In this document: positions 42,740 to 50,696 of the stretch, piece after piece | Layout: the number at the start of each line of letters is the position of its first letter | How positions within the stretch are numbered: position 1 is the stretch's first letter | NCBI GenBank assembly: GCA_009692105.1 | Contig: SHZS01000002.1 | Coordinates: 1 to 64,000, forward strand | DNA: 64,000 bases | DNA from: Gemmatimonadota bacterium | GTDB taxonomy: Bacteria; Gemmatimonadota; Gemmatimonadetes; Longimicrobiales; Gaopeijiaceae | Direction of reading: 5' to 3' | Position numbers and translations under genes: made by a program | Notes under the pieces: generated by a model | What the model saw: only the letters and a program-made list of their open reading frames with translations | Databases searched by the model: none | Told to the model about the DNA's origin: nothing

Positions 42740-43465
42740 ATGGGACCGGAGAGGCGGTCGGCAGCAGCGTGGGCGAGGGGAGCCCTTGTGCTGGCAGCGC
42801 TCCTTCTCACGGTGCCAACGGGCTGCGCACGCTTGGCCACACCCATCGCGACGGCCCCTTCTCCCGGGGAGGGATGGACGGAGGAGGGAGTGGCCTCCTG
42901 GTACGGAGACCCCTACCACGGTCGAGCGACCGCCTCCGGGGAGACCTACGACATGGAGGCGCTCACCACCGCTCACCGGACGCTTCCCTTCGGCACGATC
43001 GTCCTCGTGGAAAACCTCGAGAGTGGCGAGAGGATCACGCTGCGGATCAACGACCGGGGCCCGTTCGTCCGGGGCCGGGTTCTGGACGTATCGCGGAGGT
43101 CGGCTCGGGACCTCGGAATGATCGGCCCGGGCACGGCACCCGTCCGGATCACGGTTCTCACGGCAACACCTGAGATTGACTGCTGGGAGGTCCAGGCTGG
43201 GGCTTTCGAGCTGCGGGAGAACGCGGACCGGCTACGCGCGGAGCTCGAGGCCGATGGCCATCCGGCCCGCCTGCTGACAGCTCTGGACGGTCTCCACCGC
43301 GTGCGCCTCGGGCCCTTCGCCTCACCGGCGACCTGGCCAACCGCCTGGACGGCCTCGTCTTCGGGTGCTCGCTCTCGGACTAGCGCTGTACGGGCTCGGC
43401 GAGAGCCTGCTCGAGGAGCTCCCGGGCTACCTTGGGGTCCGCCCGGCCTTCGGTGCGCTGCATGA
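42740..43465 (+). CDS. rlpA: RlpA-like lipoprotein with SPOR domain, C-terminal frameshift
   Basis: RlpA-type proteins are lytic transglycosylases or cell-wall binders at the septum. ATG 42740 (ribosome binding site GGGAAGAGGG) gives a lipoprotein signal ending VPTGC. A double-psi beta-barrel domain follows (GVASWYGDPYHGRATASGE, AHRTLPFGTIVLVENL, INDRGPFVRGRVLDVSRR). A SPOR domain (CWEVQAGAFELRENADRLRAEL, HRVRLGPFAS) comes last. After about 43329 the frame as written turns to Arg/Pro-rich nonsense to 43465 and overlaps glnS. A one-base slip there restores a SPOR-like ending (GDLANRLDGL) with TAG at 43381-43383, sharing CTAG with the convergent glnS stop. The true gene therefore probably ends at 43383. 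ATG 42710 is an alternative start. Confidence 0.85.
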   Translation: MGPERRSAAAWARGALVLAALLLTVPTGCARLATPIATAPSPGEGWTEEGVASWYGDPYHGRATASGETYDMEALTTAHRTLPFGTIVLVENLESGERITLRINDRGPFVRGRVLDVSRRSARDLGMIGPGTAPVRITVLTATPEIDCWEVQAGAFELRENADRLRAELEADGHPARLLTALDGLHRVRLGPFASPATWPTAWTASSSGARSRTSAVRARREPARGAPGLPWGPPGLRCAA

Positions 43466-45797
43466 CCTGACCCATGAAGAACCCCATGAGCCCCTCCTTT
43501 CCCGCCCTGTACTCCTCCACCTTCGCGGGGTGGGCCCGAACCACGTCCTTCACGATCGGGCTCAGAGCATCCGCGTCGCTCACCTGCCGGAGCCCCAGCC
43601 GCTCCATGATCTCGCTTGGACTGCCGCCTTCCCGGGCGAGGACCTCGAGAACCGCGGCCCCCCCCCGTCCCGACAGCACTCCACCCTCCACAAGGGAGAC
43701 GAGGGCCGCAAATTCCGGAGCTCCGAAGGGGAGCTGCGCCAGCTCTCGTCCCCCCGCCAAAGGGGGGAGGGCGTTGATCATCCAATTCGCGACGGCCGCA
43801 GCCGAACGCCGCTCGTCGGACGCACCCTGCCTCATGCATTCCGACACCGTCGCCAGGAAGAACCCGCTCAGGGATGGATCACGCGCGAGGATCTCCGCGT
43901 CCGCCGGATCCAGACCCCAGCGGGATCGTAGCTCTTCCGAGCGCTCCCGAACCTCGGGTTCGAGTCGCGGCGGAGTCGCGGCCGGAGCCCGGGGGCGTCG
44001 GGTTACGGCTTCCACCCCCTTCACCGTCCGCTTCCCGCCTACAGTGCGTCCTCGGGGCGACGAGAGTGCATCCTTCCGCGTGCCCCCTCCCTTCACCTTC
44101 GCCCAGGTGTCGCGCAACGTCACGATGCGGTTGAACACGGGCCGGTCCCCGCGCCCATCCACGGGATCCCTCCAGAAGTACCCTACCCGCTCGAACTGGT
44201 AGCGCGTATCTCCCGGGTCGTTCAGGACGGAGGGCTCGACAAGCGCATCCTCGATGATCTCGAGCGAGGCGGGGTTCAGAAAGTCCTTGAATATCGAGTC
44301 CCCGCCCCTGCTGGCGGCCGCGGCCTCCGGGTCCGACACCGTGAAGAGGCGATCGTAGAGGCGAACTGCGCACGGCACCGCATGCGCGGCAGAGACCCAC
44401 TGGATCGTGCCCTTCACCGATCTGCCGTCGACCGGATCCTGGCCCCACGTCGCAGGGTCGTAGCTGCACCGAAGTTCCGTGACGCTCCCCGACGCGTCCT
44501 TCAGGACCTCCTCGCACCGGATGACGTGCGCGTACCGCAGCCGGACCTCACCACCGGGCACCAGCCGCCGGAACCCGGGCGGGGGACTTTCGGAGAAGTC
44601 GTCCCGGTCGATGTAAAGCGCTCCGGTGCAGGCGAGCGGGCGACTCCCTTCCTGCGGGACATCGCGAGGGAAGTAAGGAGCTTCGCTGGTCTCCACCCTC
44701 CCCGTTGGCCACCCAATCAGCGTCACCTTGAGGGGGCGGAGCACGGCGAGGACGCGGAGTGCCTGCCGGTTCAAGTTGTCTCGGATGGCGTACTCGAGCT
44801 TCGCGAGATCCACGCGGGAATCGGCTCTCGCGACCCCAACCATCTCACAGAACTCCCGGATCGCCTCCGGCGTGATCCCGCGACGCCGGAGCCCGGCAAG
44901 GGTGGGCATTCGGGGATCGTCCCACCCCGCGACGTCCCCCTCCTCCACCAGCCGCAAGAAGCGCCGCTTGCTCATGACCGTATAATCGAGGCTTAGCCTC
45001 GCGAACTCGTACTGCCGGGGTCGATGGGGGACGCTCACATTTTCCACGACCCAATCGTAGAGCTCCCGGTTGTTCGCGAACTCCAGCGTGCAGAGCGAAT
45101 GGGTAACGCCCTCGAGGGCGTCCTCGAGCGGATGGGCGTAGTCGTAAAGCGGGTAGATGCACCACGTCCCACCGGTCCGGTAATGGTCCGCGTGCCGGAT
45201 CCGGTAGAGCACGGGATCGCGCATGAGCATGTTCGCCGAGGCCATGTCGATCTTCGCCCGGAGCACGTGCTCTCCGTCACGGTACCGACGGGCCTTCATT
45301 TCCCGGAACAGGCGCAGGTTTTCCTCGACCGCTCGCTGCCGATGGGGGCTCTCCAGCCCGCTCTCGGTCACGGTGCCCCGCTGCTCCCGGATCGCCTCCT
45401 CGCTCTGGGAGTCCACATACGCGAGCCCCTTCCGAATCAGCTCCTCCGCGAAGGCGTACATCTCGTCGAAGTAGTCCGATGCGAAGTAGAGGTGTTCGCC
45501 CCAGTCGTATCCCAACCAGCGCACGTCCTCTTTGATCGCATGGACATACCGCACGTCCTCGGTCGTGGGGTTGGTGTCGTCGAAGCGGAGGTGGCAACGG
45601 GCACCGGCATACTCGGCGGCCAACCCGAAGTTGAATACGATGGACTTGGCGTGTCCGATGTGGAGGAAACCGTTGGGTTCCGGGGGGAATCGGGTGATGA
45701 CCCTTCCCGCGTTACGCCCCGCCACAAGGTCCCGATCGATGATCTGCCGCACGAAATCGCGGCCCGAAGTCGGGGTCGGTGTTGAATCAGGGCCCAT
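43380..45797 (-). CDS. glnS: Glutaminyl-tRNA synthetase with C-terminal GatB/YqeY-type domain
   Basis: GlnRS charges tRNA-Gln directly. The 805-residue protein is about 250 residues longer than E. coli GlnRS (554). The class I core has FPPEPNGFLHIGHAKS (HIGH, residues 46-49), RFDDTNP, and VMSKRRF as the KMSKS equivalent, followed by the anticodon-binding beta barrels to about residue 565. After a basic linker, roughly the last 200 residues match the GatB/YqeY helical tRNA-binding module (FFLATVSECMRQGASDERRSA-like start, ANWMINALPPL, HPAKVEEYRAGKEGLMGFFMGQVM). A comparable fusion is known in Deinococcus. Its stop shares CTAG with the probable rlpA stop. Confidence 0.95.
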   Translation of the reverse strand: MGPDSTPTPTSGRDFVRQIIDRDLVAGRNAGRVITRFPPEPNGFLHIGHAKSIVFNFGLAAEYAGARCHLRFDDTNPTTEDVRYVHAIKEDVRWLGYDWGEHLYFASDYFDEMYAFAEELIRKGLAYVDSQSEEAIREQRGTVTESGLESPHRQRAVEENLRLFREMKARRYRDGEHVLRAKIDMASANMLMRDPVLYRIRHADHYRTGGTWCIYPLYDYAHPLEDALEGVTHSLCTLEFANNRELYDWVVENVSVPHRPRQYEFARLSLDYTVMSKRRFLRLVEEGDVAGWDDPRMPTLAGLRRRGITPEAIREFCEMVGVARADSRVDLAKLEYAIRDNLNRQALRVLAVLRPLKVTLIGWPTGRVETSEAPYFPRDVPQEGSRPLACTGALYIDRDDFSESPPPGFRRLVPGGEVRLRYAHVIRCEEVLKDASGSVTELRCSYDPATWGQDPVDGRSVKGTIQWVSAAHAVPCAVRLYDRLFTVSDPEAAAASRGGDSIFKDFLNPASLEIIEDALVEPSVLNDPGDTRYQFERVGYFWRDPVDGRGDRPVFNRIVTLRDTWAKVKGGGTRKDALSSPRGRTVGGKRTVKGVEAVTRRPRAPAATPPRLEPEVRERSEELRSRWGLDPADAEILARDPSLSGFFLATVSECMRQGASDERRSAAAVANWMINALPPLAGGRELAQLPFGAPEFAALVSLVEGGVLSGRGGAAVLEVLAREGGSPSEIMERLGLRQVSDADALSPIVKDVVRAHPAKVEEYRAGKEGLMGFFMGQVMQRTEGRADPKVARELLEQALAEPVQR

Positions 45798-45927
45798 GAG
45801 TGGTATCGGCTCGGAAGACCATGGCCACGACCGCCCGTCGCCGGACCGATCGATCCAGGATGGCGGGGGGAGTGAAAGCTAGAGCCGGGGCATGGAGGCT
45901 GAAAGGGTTCTCCAGCGGCCATGGTCG

Positions 45928-45956
45928 TTGACCCCGTTCCGCGGGAGGGATAGTTT
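45928..45956 (+). promoter_or_regulatory. Promoter of the histidine operon leader
   Basis: TTGACC (45928-45933), 17 bases, TAGTTT (45951-45956). The predicted start site (about 45963) coincides with the leader peptide ATG at 45964. The GGGAGGGA at 45943-45950 would therefore be promoter spacer rather than a ribosome binding site. Confidence 0.6.
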
Positions 45957-45963
45957 CCACGCC

Positions 45964-46047
45964 ATGCGTAAGCCAATCGTCCATCACCATCACGGCCATC
46001 ATCGCCGGTCCCGGACGGGACGGGTGGAGGTCGGCGTGCGCCCCTGA
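45964..46047 (+). CDS. hisL: Histidine operon leader peptide
   Basis: A 27-codon open frame lies 115 bases before hisG. It begins MRKPIV, then HHHHGHH (residues 7-13), then a basic stretch RRSRTGR and a short tail before TGA 46045-46047. Six histidine codons in seven positions, directly upstream of the his operon and followed by an intrinsic terminator, are diagnostic of an attenuation leader peptide. Ribosome stalling on these codons when His-tRNA is scarce would change folding of the RNA downstream. The ATG sits at or within a base or so of the predicted transcription start, so it would be translated from a leaderless RNA. E. coli HisL has the same role but an unrelated flanking sequence. 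Confidence 0.85.
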   Translation: MRKPIVHHHHGHHRRSRTGRVEVGVRP

Positions 46048-46051
46048 AGCT

Positions 46052-46085
46052 GGGCGCGGCTTAGCGCGACCGAACCCCGCGGCCC
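46052..46085 (+). promoter_or_regulatory. Candidate antiterminator pairing of the his attenuator
   Basis: GGGCGCGG (46052-46059), just after the leader stop codon, can pair with CCGC(g)GCCC (46077-46085) using one bulged G. This would occupy the left arm of the terminator. A ribosome paused at the leader stop would cover the first segment and favour termination. A second option is GGACGGG at 46013-46019, which is identical to the terminator's right arm and complementary to 46083-46089. Confidence 0.5.
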
Positions 46086-46116
46086 GTCCTGACCGGACGG
46101 GCCGTATTTTTTTCTG
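46080..46116 (+). terminator. Intrinsic terminator (attenuator) of the his operon
   Basis: Stem CGGCCCGTCC (46080-46089) and GGACGGGCCG (46095-46104) with loop TGACC, ten perfect pairs, followed by TATTTTTTT. It lies between the leader peptide and hisG on the operon strand, so read-through must be regulated for the operon to be expressed. Confidence 0.9.
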
Positions 46117-46161
46117 ATCACAGAGCATGATAGGGCACCAGAGACTGGCGATGGAGCTCAG

Positions 46162-47025
46162 ATGAGAATCGCAATGCCGAACAAGGGCCGCCTCTCGGAG
46201 AGCGCGCTCAAGCTGTTCGAGGAGGCCGGGCTCAAGGCGGAGTTCCTAGCCGATAGAGCCCTTCTCGCCCAGCTGGGTCCAGAGTTTCAGGGGATCTTCG
46301 TCCGCGCCCAGGACATCCCCGAATTCGTGGCCGACGGGGCCGCCGAACTGGGGATTACCGGGCGGGACCTGGTCGAGGAATCCGGGCGGTCGGAGTTGTT
46401 CGAGCTCCTCGATTTGGGGTTCGGGCGGTGTCGTCTGGCGGTAGCCGTGCGGGACGACAGTGCCGTCGACACCCCCGCTCGACTCCCGGAGGGGACTCGG
46501 GTCGCGACCTCCTTTCCGAAGCTGACCCGCCGTCACTTCGAGTCCCTCGGGATCGGAATCCGGGTCGTGCCGATCTCCGGTGCGGCCGAGATCGCCCCCC
46601 ACCTCGGGGTCGCGGACGCGATCGTGGACCTCGTCTCGACGGGCTCAACCCTCCGGGTGAACGGGCTCAAGGAGATCGGGACGGTCTTGGACTCCTCGGC
46701 CCGGCTGATCGGGAATCGGGCAGCCCTCAAAGCGGCTGGGCCCATGCGCTTGAGCGAGAGGCTCGTCACCGCCCTCGAATCCGTCCTGCGGGCCAAGAAG
46801 AAGCGGTACCTGATGGCGAACGTTCCTCGCGATCGGCTGGGCGAGGTCCGGGAGATCCTGCCCGGCATCTCGGGCCCCACGATCGTGGACATCCTGGACG
46901 GGGGAGCTTGGGTCGCGGCGCACGCTGTGGTAGACGCCGACCAGGTCTATCAGACGATCTCCCGTTTGAAGGAGTTGGGAGCTGAAGGAATCCTGGTCAC
47001 TCGAATCGAGCGGCTCATGCCATGA
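46162..47025 (+). CDS. hisG: ATP phosphoribosyltransferase (long form)
   Basis: HisG condenses ATP with PRPP, the first and feedback-inhibited step of histidine synthesis. The 287-residue length includes the C-terminal ACT-like regulatory domain, so it is the hexameric long form that needs no HisZ. Motifs: MRIAMPNKGRLSESALKLFEEAG at the start, VADGAAELGITGRDLVEE, and the PRPP-binding DLVSTGSTLRVNGL. GGAG (46153-46156) precedes ATG 46162. It is the first structural gene after the attenuator and overlaps hisD (ATGA). Confidence 0.96.
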   Translation: MRIAMPNKGRLSESALKLFEEAGLKAEFLADRALLAQLGPEFQGIFVRAQDIPEFVADGAAELGITGRDLVEESGRSELFELLDLGFGRCRLAVAVRDDSAVDTPARLPEGTRVATSFPKLTRRHFESLGIGIRVVPISGAAEIAPHLGVADAIVDLVSTGSTLRVNGLKEIGTVLDSSARLIGNRAALKAAGPMRLSERLVTALESVLRAKKKRYLMANVPRDRLGEVREILPGISGPTIVDILDGGAWVAAHAVVDADQVYQTISRLKELGAEGILVTRIERLMP

Positions 47026-48338
47026 CGCAGGAGACACTCGGAATCGCCGTCGAGGGACGGATATCGGAGCTCACCGCCGCCCAGCGTGCGCTCTTGCTCG
47101 AGCGGCGCCCCTCCGACGAGGCGCAGCTCCGTGACTCCGTTGGGGCCATCCTCCAGCGAGTCCGGACGGACGGAGACCGGGCCCTGCTGGAGATGGCTCG
47201 TGACCTCGACGGGGTCGAGCTGAGATCGCTGGAGGTTCCGCGCGCCCGCTGGGAGCTGGCGAGCCGCTCACTCGACGGGGCCCTTCTACGTGCCCTCGAG
47301 CGCGCGGCTCGAAATATCCGGGTCTTCCACGAGGCTCAGCTTCCCGGGGAGCTCGTGGTCGAGGTCGAGCCTGGCGTACGCCTCGGTCGGAGGGCCGTCC
47401 CACTGGGCGCGGTGGGGGTGTACGCCCCGGGCGGCCGAGCAGCATACCCGTCATCCGTCCTCATGGGGGTCGTCCCGGCCCGGGCGGCCGGGGTCGAAGA
47501 GATCGTCGTGTGTTCCCCGCCCGGGCCATCCGGGGAGCCGCCCGCCAATGTGCTCGCGGCATGCGCGATCGCGGGAGCCACCAGGCTCTTCGCAATCGGC
47601 GGCGCGGGAGCCATTGGAGCCCTCGCGTTCGGAACCGCTACGGTGCCTCGGGTCGACGCCGTCGTGGGGCCCGGAAACCGGTGGGTAACCGAGGCGAAGC
47701 GCCAGGTCGCGGGAGAGCTCCGCATCGACTCCCCGGCGGGCCCGTCGGAGGTCCTCTTGGTAGCCGATGCCTCCGCGAGCCCTGACCGGATCGCGGCTGA
47801 GCTTGTGGCGCAAGCCGAGCACGATCCGGACGCGTGCGTCTGCGTCGTAAGTTGGAGTGCCGACGTCCTCGAGGCCGTTCGAACTGCGCTTGGGAAGCAG
47901 ATCTCCGAGGCCCCGCGGAGGAAGATCATCGAGGCTGCCCTCGCTGCACGAGGGGCGATGCTGCTCGCAGGCACGCGGAAGGAGGCCCTCGCGTTCGCAG
48001 AGGCGTACGCCGCCGAGCACCTGGCCCTCTTCACGGACGATCCGGCCGAAGACCTGGAGACCCAGACGACAGCCGGGACGGTGTTCCTCGGCGACGCTGC
48101 GTCGGTTGCGTTCGGGGACTACCTGACGGGGGCTAACCATGTGCTTCCGACGGGAGGGAGGGCGCGCTCGTTCTCGGGCCTCTCCGCGCTGGACTTCCTC
48201 CGCTTCTTCACCTGGCAGGAGATCTCTCCGGACGGGGCCGAGCGAATGGCCGACGACGTGGAGCGGCTCGCGGCGGCCGAGGGACTCCCGGGGCACGCGG
48301 CGGCGGTGCGCGCCCGCAGGGATGAGGTGACCCGATGA
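47022..48338 (+). CDS. hisD: Histidinol dehydrogenase
   Basis: HisD carries out the last two oxidations, L-histidinol to L-histidine, with zinc and NAD. The 438-residue protein has PLGAVGVYAPGGRAAYPSSVLM, VDAVVGPGNRWVTEAKRQV, GPSEVLLVAD, the metal and catalytic region VAQAEHDPDA, and the C-terminal GANHVLPTGGRARSFSGL. ATG 47022 overlaps hisG. It overlaps hisC by four bases. Confidence 0.96.
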   Translation: MTQETLGIAVEGRISELTAAQRALLLERRPSDEAQLRDSVGAILQRVRTDGDRALLEMARDLDGVELRSLEVPRARWELASRSLDGALLRALERAARNIRVFHEAQLPGELVVEVEPGVRLGRRAVPLGAVGVYAPGGRAAYPSSVLMGVVPARAAGVEEIVVCSPPGPSGEPPANVLAACAIAGATRLFAIGGAGAIGALAFGTATVPRVDAVVGPGNRWVTEAKRQVAGELRIDSPAGPSEVLLVADASASPDRIAAELVAQAEHDPDACVCVVSWSADVLEAVRTALGKQISEAPRRKIIEAALAARGAMLLAGTRKEALAFAEAYAAEHLALFTDDPAEDLETQTTAGTVFLGDAASVAFGDYLTGANHVLPTGGRARSFSGLSALDFLRFFTWQEISPDGAERMADDVERLAAAEGLPGHAAAVRARRDEVTR

Positions 48339-49384
48339 GCCCGTTCCCGCGCGGGCCGTTCCGAGCGATCCGGCGCTATACCCCGGATCGACGTCCGGTC
48401 GAGATCGACCTCTCGGACAACACGAACCGCTGGGGCCCGCACCCCGCTGCTCTCCAGCTCATCCGGGCGGCGGCCGAGGAGGACCTCATCCGGTATCCCT
48501 CGGTCTACTCCGACGGGCTCCGAGCAGCCATCGCGCGCCGCTTCGGTATTTCCGAGGATGCCATCGTCACGGGATGCGGCTCGGACGATCTGCTGGACTC
48601 GGTGTTCCGCGCCGGCGCGGATGCGGGCGACCGGGTCTCCTACGTGCCACCCACCTTCGTGATGGTGGAAATCTTCGCGCACGCAAACGGCCTGGAGCCG
48701 CGCCCTGTGCCCACCGCTGTGGCATCTGATCCGGAGGCCCTTCTGGAGGGTAGCCCGGCCGTCGTGTACCTCTGTCGCCCGAACAACCCGACCGGCGAGG
48801 TCGCACCGCGGAGCTGGGTCGAAAGGCTCCTCGAAGCCGCGGGTCCCGGGGGCCCGATCGTGCTCCTGGACGAGGCCTACGCGGACTTTGCGGATGACGA
48901 CTTCCTGAAGGAAGCCGCCGCCTCCCAGCGCCTCGTGGTGCTCCGCACCTTCTCAAAGGCGTACGGGCTGGCGGGACTCAGGGTCGGCTTCGCCGTGGGA
49001 CCGGTTGAAGTCGTGGCCGAGATCGAAAAGGCGAGAGGGCCATACAAGGTCGGCCGGACGGCAGAGGGGGCGGCCACCGCCGCGATCGAGGACCGGGAGG
49101 CTTGGGTCCAGGGGATCGTCTCGATGGTGAGGAACGAGCGCGGACAGCTCGTGAGGGAGCTCGAGGCCCGGAACCTCCAGCCGCTTCCGTCCGGTGCCAA
49201 CTTCCTCCTCATTCCCTTGAGAGGAAGATCGGCGAGCCAGGTCACCGCCAGGCTTCGCGAGCGCGGAGTAGCCGTACGCCCCTTCCCGGAGCTGCCGGGG
49301 ATCGGGGACGCAATCCGCGTAACGATCGGGCCGAGCGCCGAGATCGCCCGCTTCCTCGCGGACCTCGACGAGGTGCTCGAATGA
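48335..49384 (+). CDS. hisC: Histidinol-phosphate aminotransferase
   Basis: This PLP-dependent class I/II aminotransferase converts imidazole-acetol phosphate to histidinol phosphate. The 349-residue protein has the expected family blocks: IDLSDNTNRWGPHP, VTGCGSDDLLDSVFRA, YLCRPNNPTGEVAPR, VLLDEAYADFADD and the PLP-lysine motif RTFSKAYGLAGLRVGFAVG. It overlaps hisD and hisH by four bases each, consistent with tight coupling. Confidence 0.95.
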   Translation: MSPFPRGPFRAIRRYTPDRRPVEIDLSDNTNRWGPHPAALQLIRAAAEEDLIRYPSVYSDGLRAAIARRFGISEDAIVTGCGSDDLLDSVFRAGADAGDRVSYVPPTFVMVEIFAHANGLEPRPVPTAVASDPEALLEGSPAVVYLCRPNNPTGEVAPRSWVERLLEAAGPGGPIVLLDEAYADFADDDFLKEAAASQRLVVLRTFSKAYGLAGLRVGFAVGPVEVVAEIEKARGPYKVGRTAEGAATAAIEDREAWVQGIVSMVRNERGQLVRELEARNLQPLPSGANFLLIPLRGRSASQVTARLRERGVAVRPFPELPGIGDAIRVTIGPSAEIARFLADLDEVLE

Positions 49385-49986
49385 TCCGGCTCGGGCTCTT
49401 CGACTACGGCGCCGGGAACCTCCACTCTCTGCGGAAGGGCCTCGAGGCAGGCGGAGCCCGCGTTACGGTGACCTCGGATTGGCAAGAGGCCCTGGGTCAG
49501 GACGGCCTCGTCCTTCCGGGCGTGGGCTCCTTCGGATCGGCGGTGCGGGGGCTCGGAGGGGAGCGGGAGCGGGTCCGGGACGCGCTCGAAGAGGGGCTTC
49601 CCTGTCTCGGGATCTGCCTGGGAATGCAGCTTCTCTTCCCGGCGAGCGAGGAGGCCCCCGGGAACGGGATCGGCTTCCTGCCAGGAGAGGTCCGGCGGCT
49701 CCGCGCACGCATTGTCCCCCAGATGGGATGGAACGACGTGGAGGGCGGGGCGGACCCCATCCTCCGCGGTGTCGGGGACTTTCCGGCGTACTACGCCAAC
49801 TCGTTCATCTGTGAGGTGGACGAGGTCGAGGCGAGCGCAGTGATCGCCACGTCCCGGTACGACGACGATGAATTCGCGGCGGGCGTGCGCAAGGGGCGGA
49901 CGCTCGGGTTCCAGTTTCACCCGGAGAAGAGTTCGAGCGCCGGCCTCCGGATCCTCGCGAACTTCGTCGAGGAGGTGGCAGGGTGA
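49381..49986 (+). CDS. hisH: Imidazole glycerol phosphate synthase, glutaminase subunit
   Basis: HisH hydrolyses glutamine and channels ammonia to HisF. The 201-residue class I amidotransferase starts MIRLGLFDYGAGNLHSLRKG. It has the oxyanion region LPGVGSFGSA, the nucleophile cysteine in GICLGMQLLF, and the His/Glu of the triad in FQFHPEKSS. ATG 49381 overlaps the hisC stop; the longer open frame running back into hisC is not used. It overlaps hisA (GTGA). Confidence 0.95.
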   Translation: MIRLGLFDYGAGNLHSLRKGLEAGGARVTVTSDWQEALGQDGLVLPGVGSFGSAVRGLGGERERVRDALEEGLPCLGICLGMQLLFPASEEAPGNGIGFLPGEVRRLRARIVPQMGWNDVEGGADPILRGVGDFPAYYANSFICEVDEVEASAVIATSRYDDDEFAAGVRKGRTLGFQFHPEKSSSAGLRILANFVEEVAG

Positions 49987-50696
49987 TCGCGGCGCCTGCG
50001 GTCGACCTCTTGGACGGGCGCTGCGTACAGCTGGTGGGAGGGCAGCCCGACGCGGAGCGGGTCTCCCTCCCCGACCCCGTCGGGGTCGCTCGCGGCTGGC
50101 GGGACCGTGGGTTCCGTGTCCTTCACGTCGTGGATCTGGACGCCGCGCTCGAGCGCGGGGGGAACTTGGACCTTGTCTCCCGCATCGCGCGAGACGCCCC
50201 GGGGGAGCTCCAGGTGGGCGGTGGGATTCGGGACACCGGCCGTGCGCGCGCGCTTCTGGAGGCGGGAGTGGACCGGATCATCGTAGGCACCCGCGCCATC
50301 GACGACCCGGCGTGGTGCGGGGAGCTGGCGGAGACCTTCCCGAGGAGGGTGATCGTGGCCGCGGATGTGCGGGACGGCCGGGTCCTGCGGCGTGGGTGGA
50401 CGGAGGAGACCGCGCTCGATGTCGGGAGCTTCCTCGAGACACTCGCCGAGCTTCCGTTGGCAGGGGTCCTTTGGACGGATGTGGGCCGGGAAGGGCGCGC
50501 GCAGGGGATAGACGCGGATCGGGCAGCGGCGGTTCTCGCGGCGACGGAACACCCGGTGTGGGTCTCGGGAGGGGTGACGACGATGGAAGAGCTACGCCTC
50601 CTCAGGGAGGGGGGCGCGGCCGGTGCGGTACTCGGAATGGCCCTATACACGGGAGTTCTCGACGTGGACCTGGTAGCCAAGGAGTTCGGGGGATGA
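49983..50696 (+). CDS. hisA: ProFAR isomerase HisA
   Basis: HisA opens the ribose ring of ProFAR to give PRFAR. The 237-residue TIM barrel has AAPAVDLLDGRCVQLVGG (N-terminal catalytic Asp), LHVVDLDAALERGGN, the phosphate-binding LQVGGGIRDTGRARALLEAG, and the second half VLWTDVGREGRAQG (catalytic Asp) and VWVSGGVTTMEEL. GTG 49983 overlaps hisH; the stop overlaps hisB. Confidence 0.95.
   Translation: MIAAPAVDLLDGRCVQLVGGQPDAERVSLPDPVGVARGWRDRGFRVLHVVDLDAALERGGNLDLVSRIARDAPGELQVGGGIRDTGRARALLEAGVDRIIVGTRAIDDPAWCGELAETFPRRVIVAADVRDGRVLRRGWTEETALDVGSFLETLAELPLAGVLWTDVGREGRAQGIDADRAAAVLAATEHPVWVSGGVTTMEELRLLREGGAAGAVLGMALYTGVLDVDLVAKEFGG

Noticed and set aside
41581-42846. Minus-strand open frame of 421 codons overlapping uvrA in another frame
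   Set aside because: Out-of-frame reading of uvrA, rich in Arg/Pro/Gly; not a gene.
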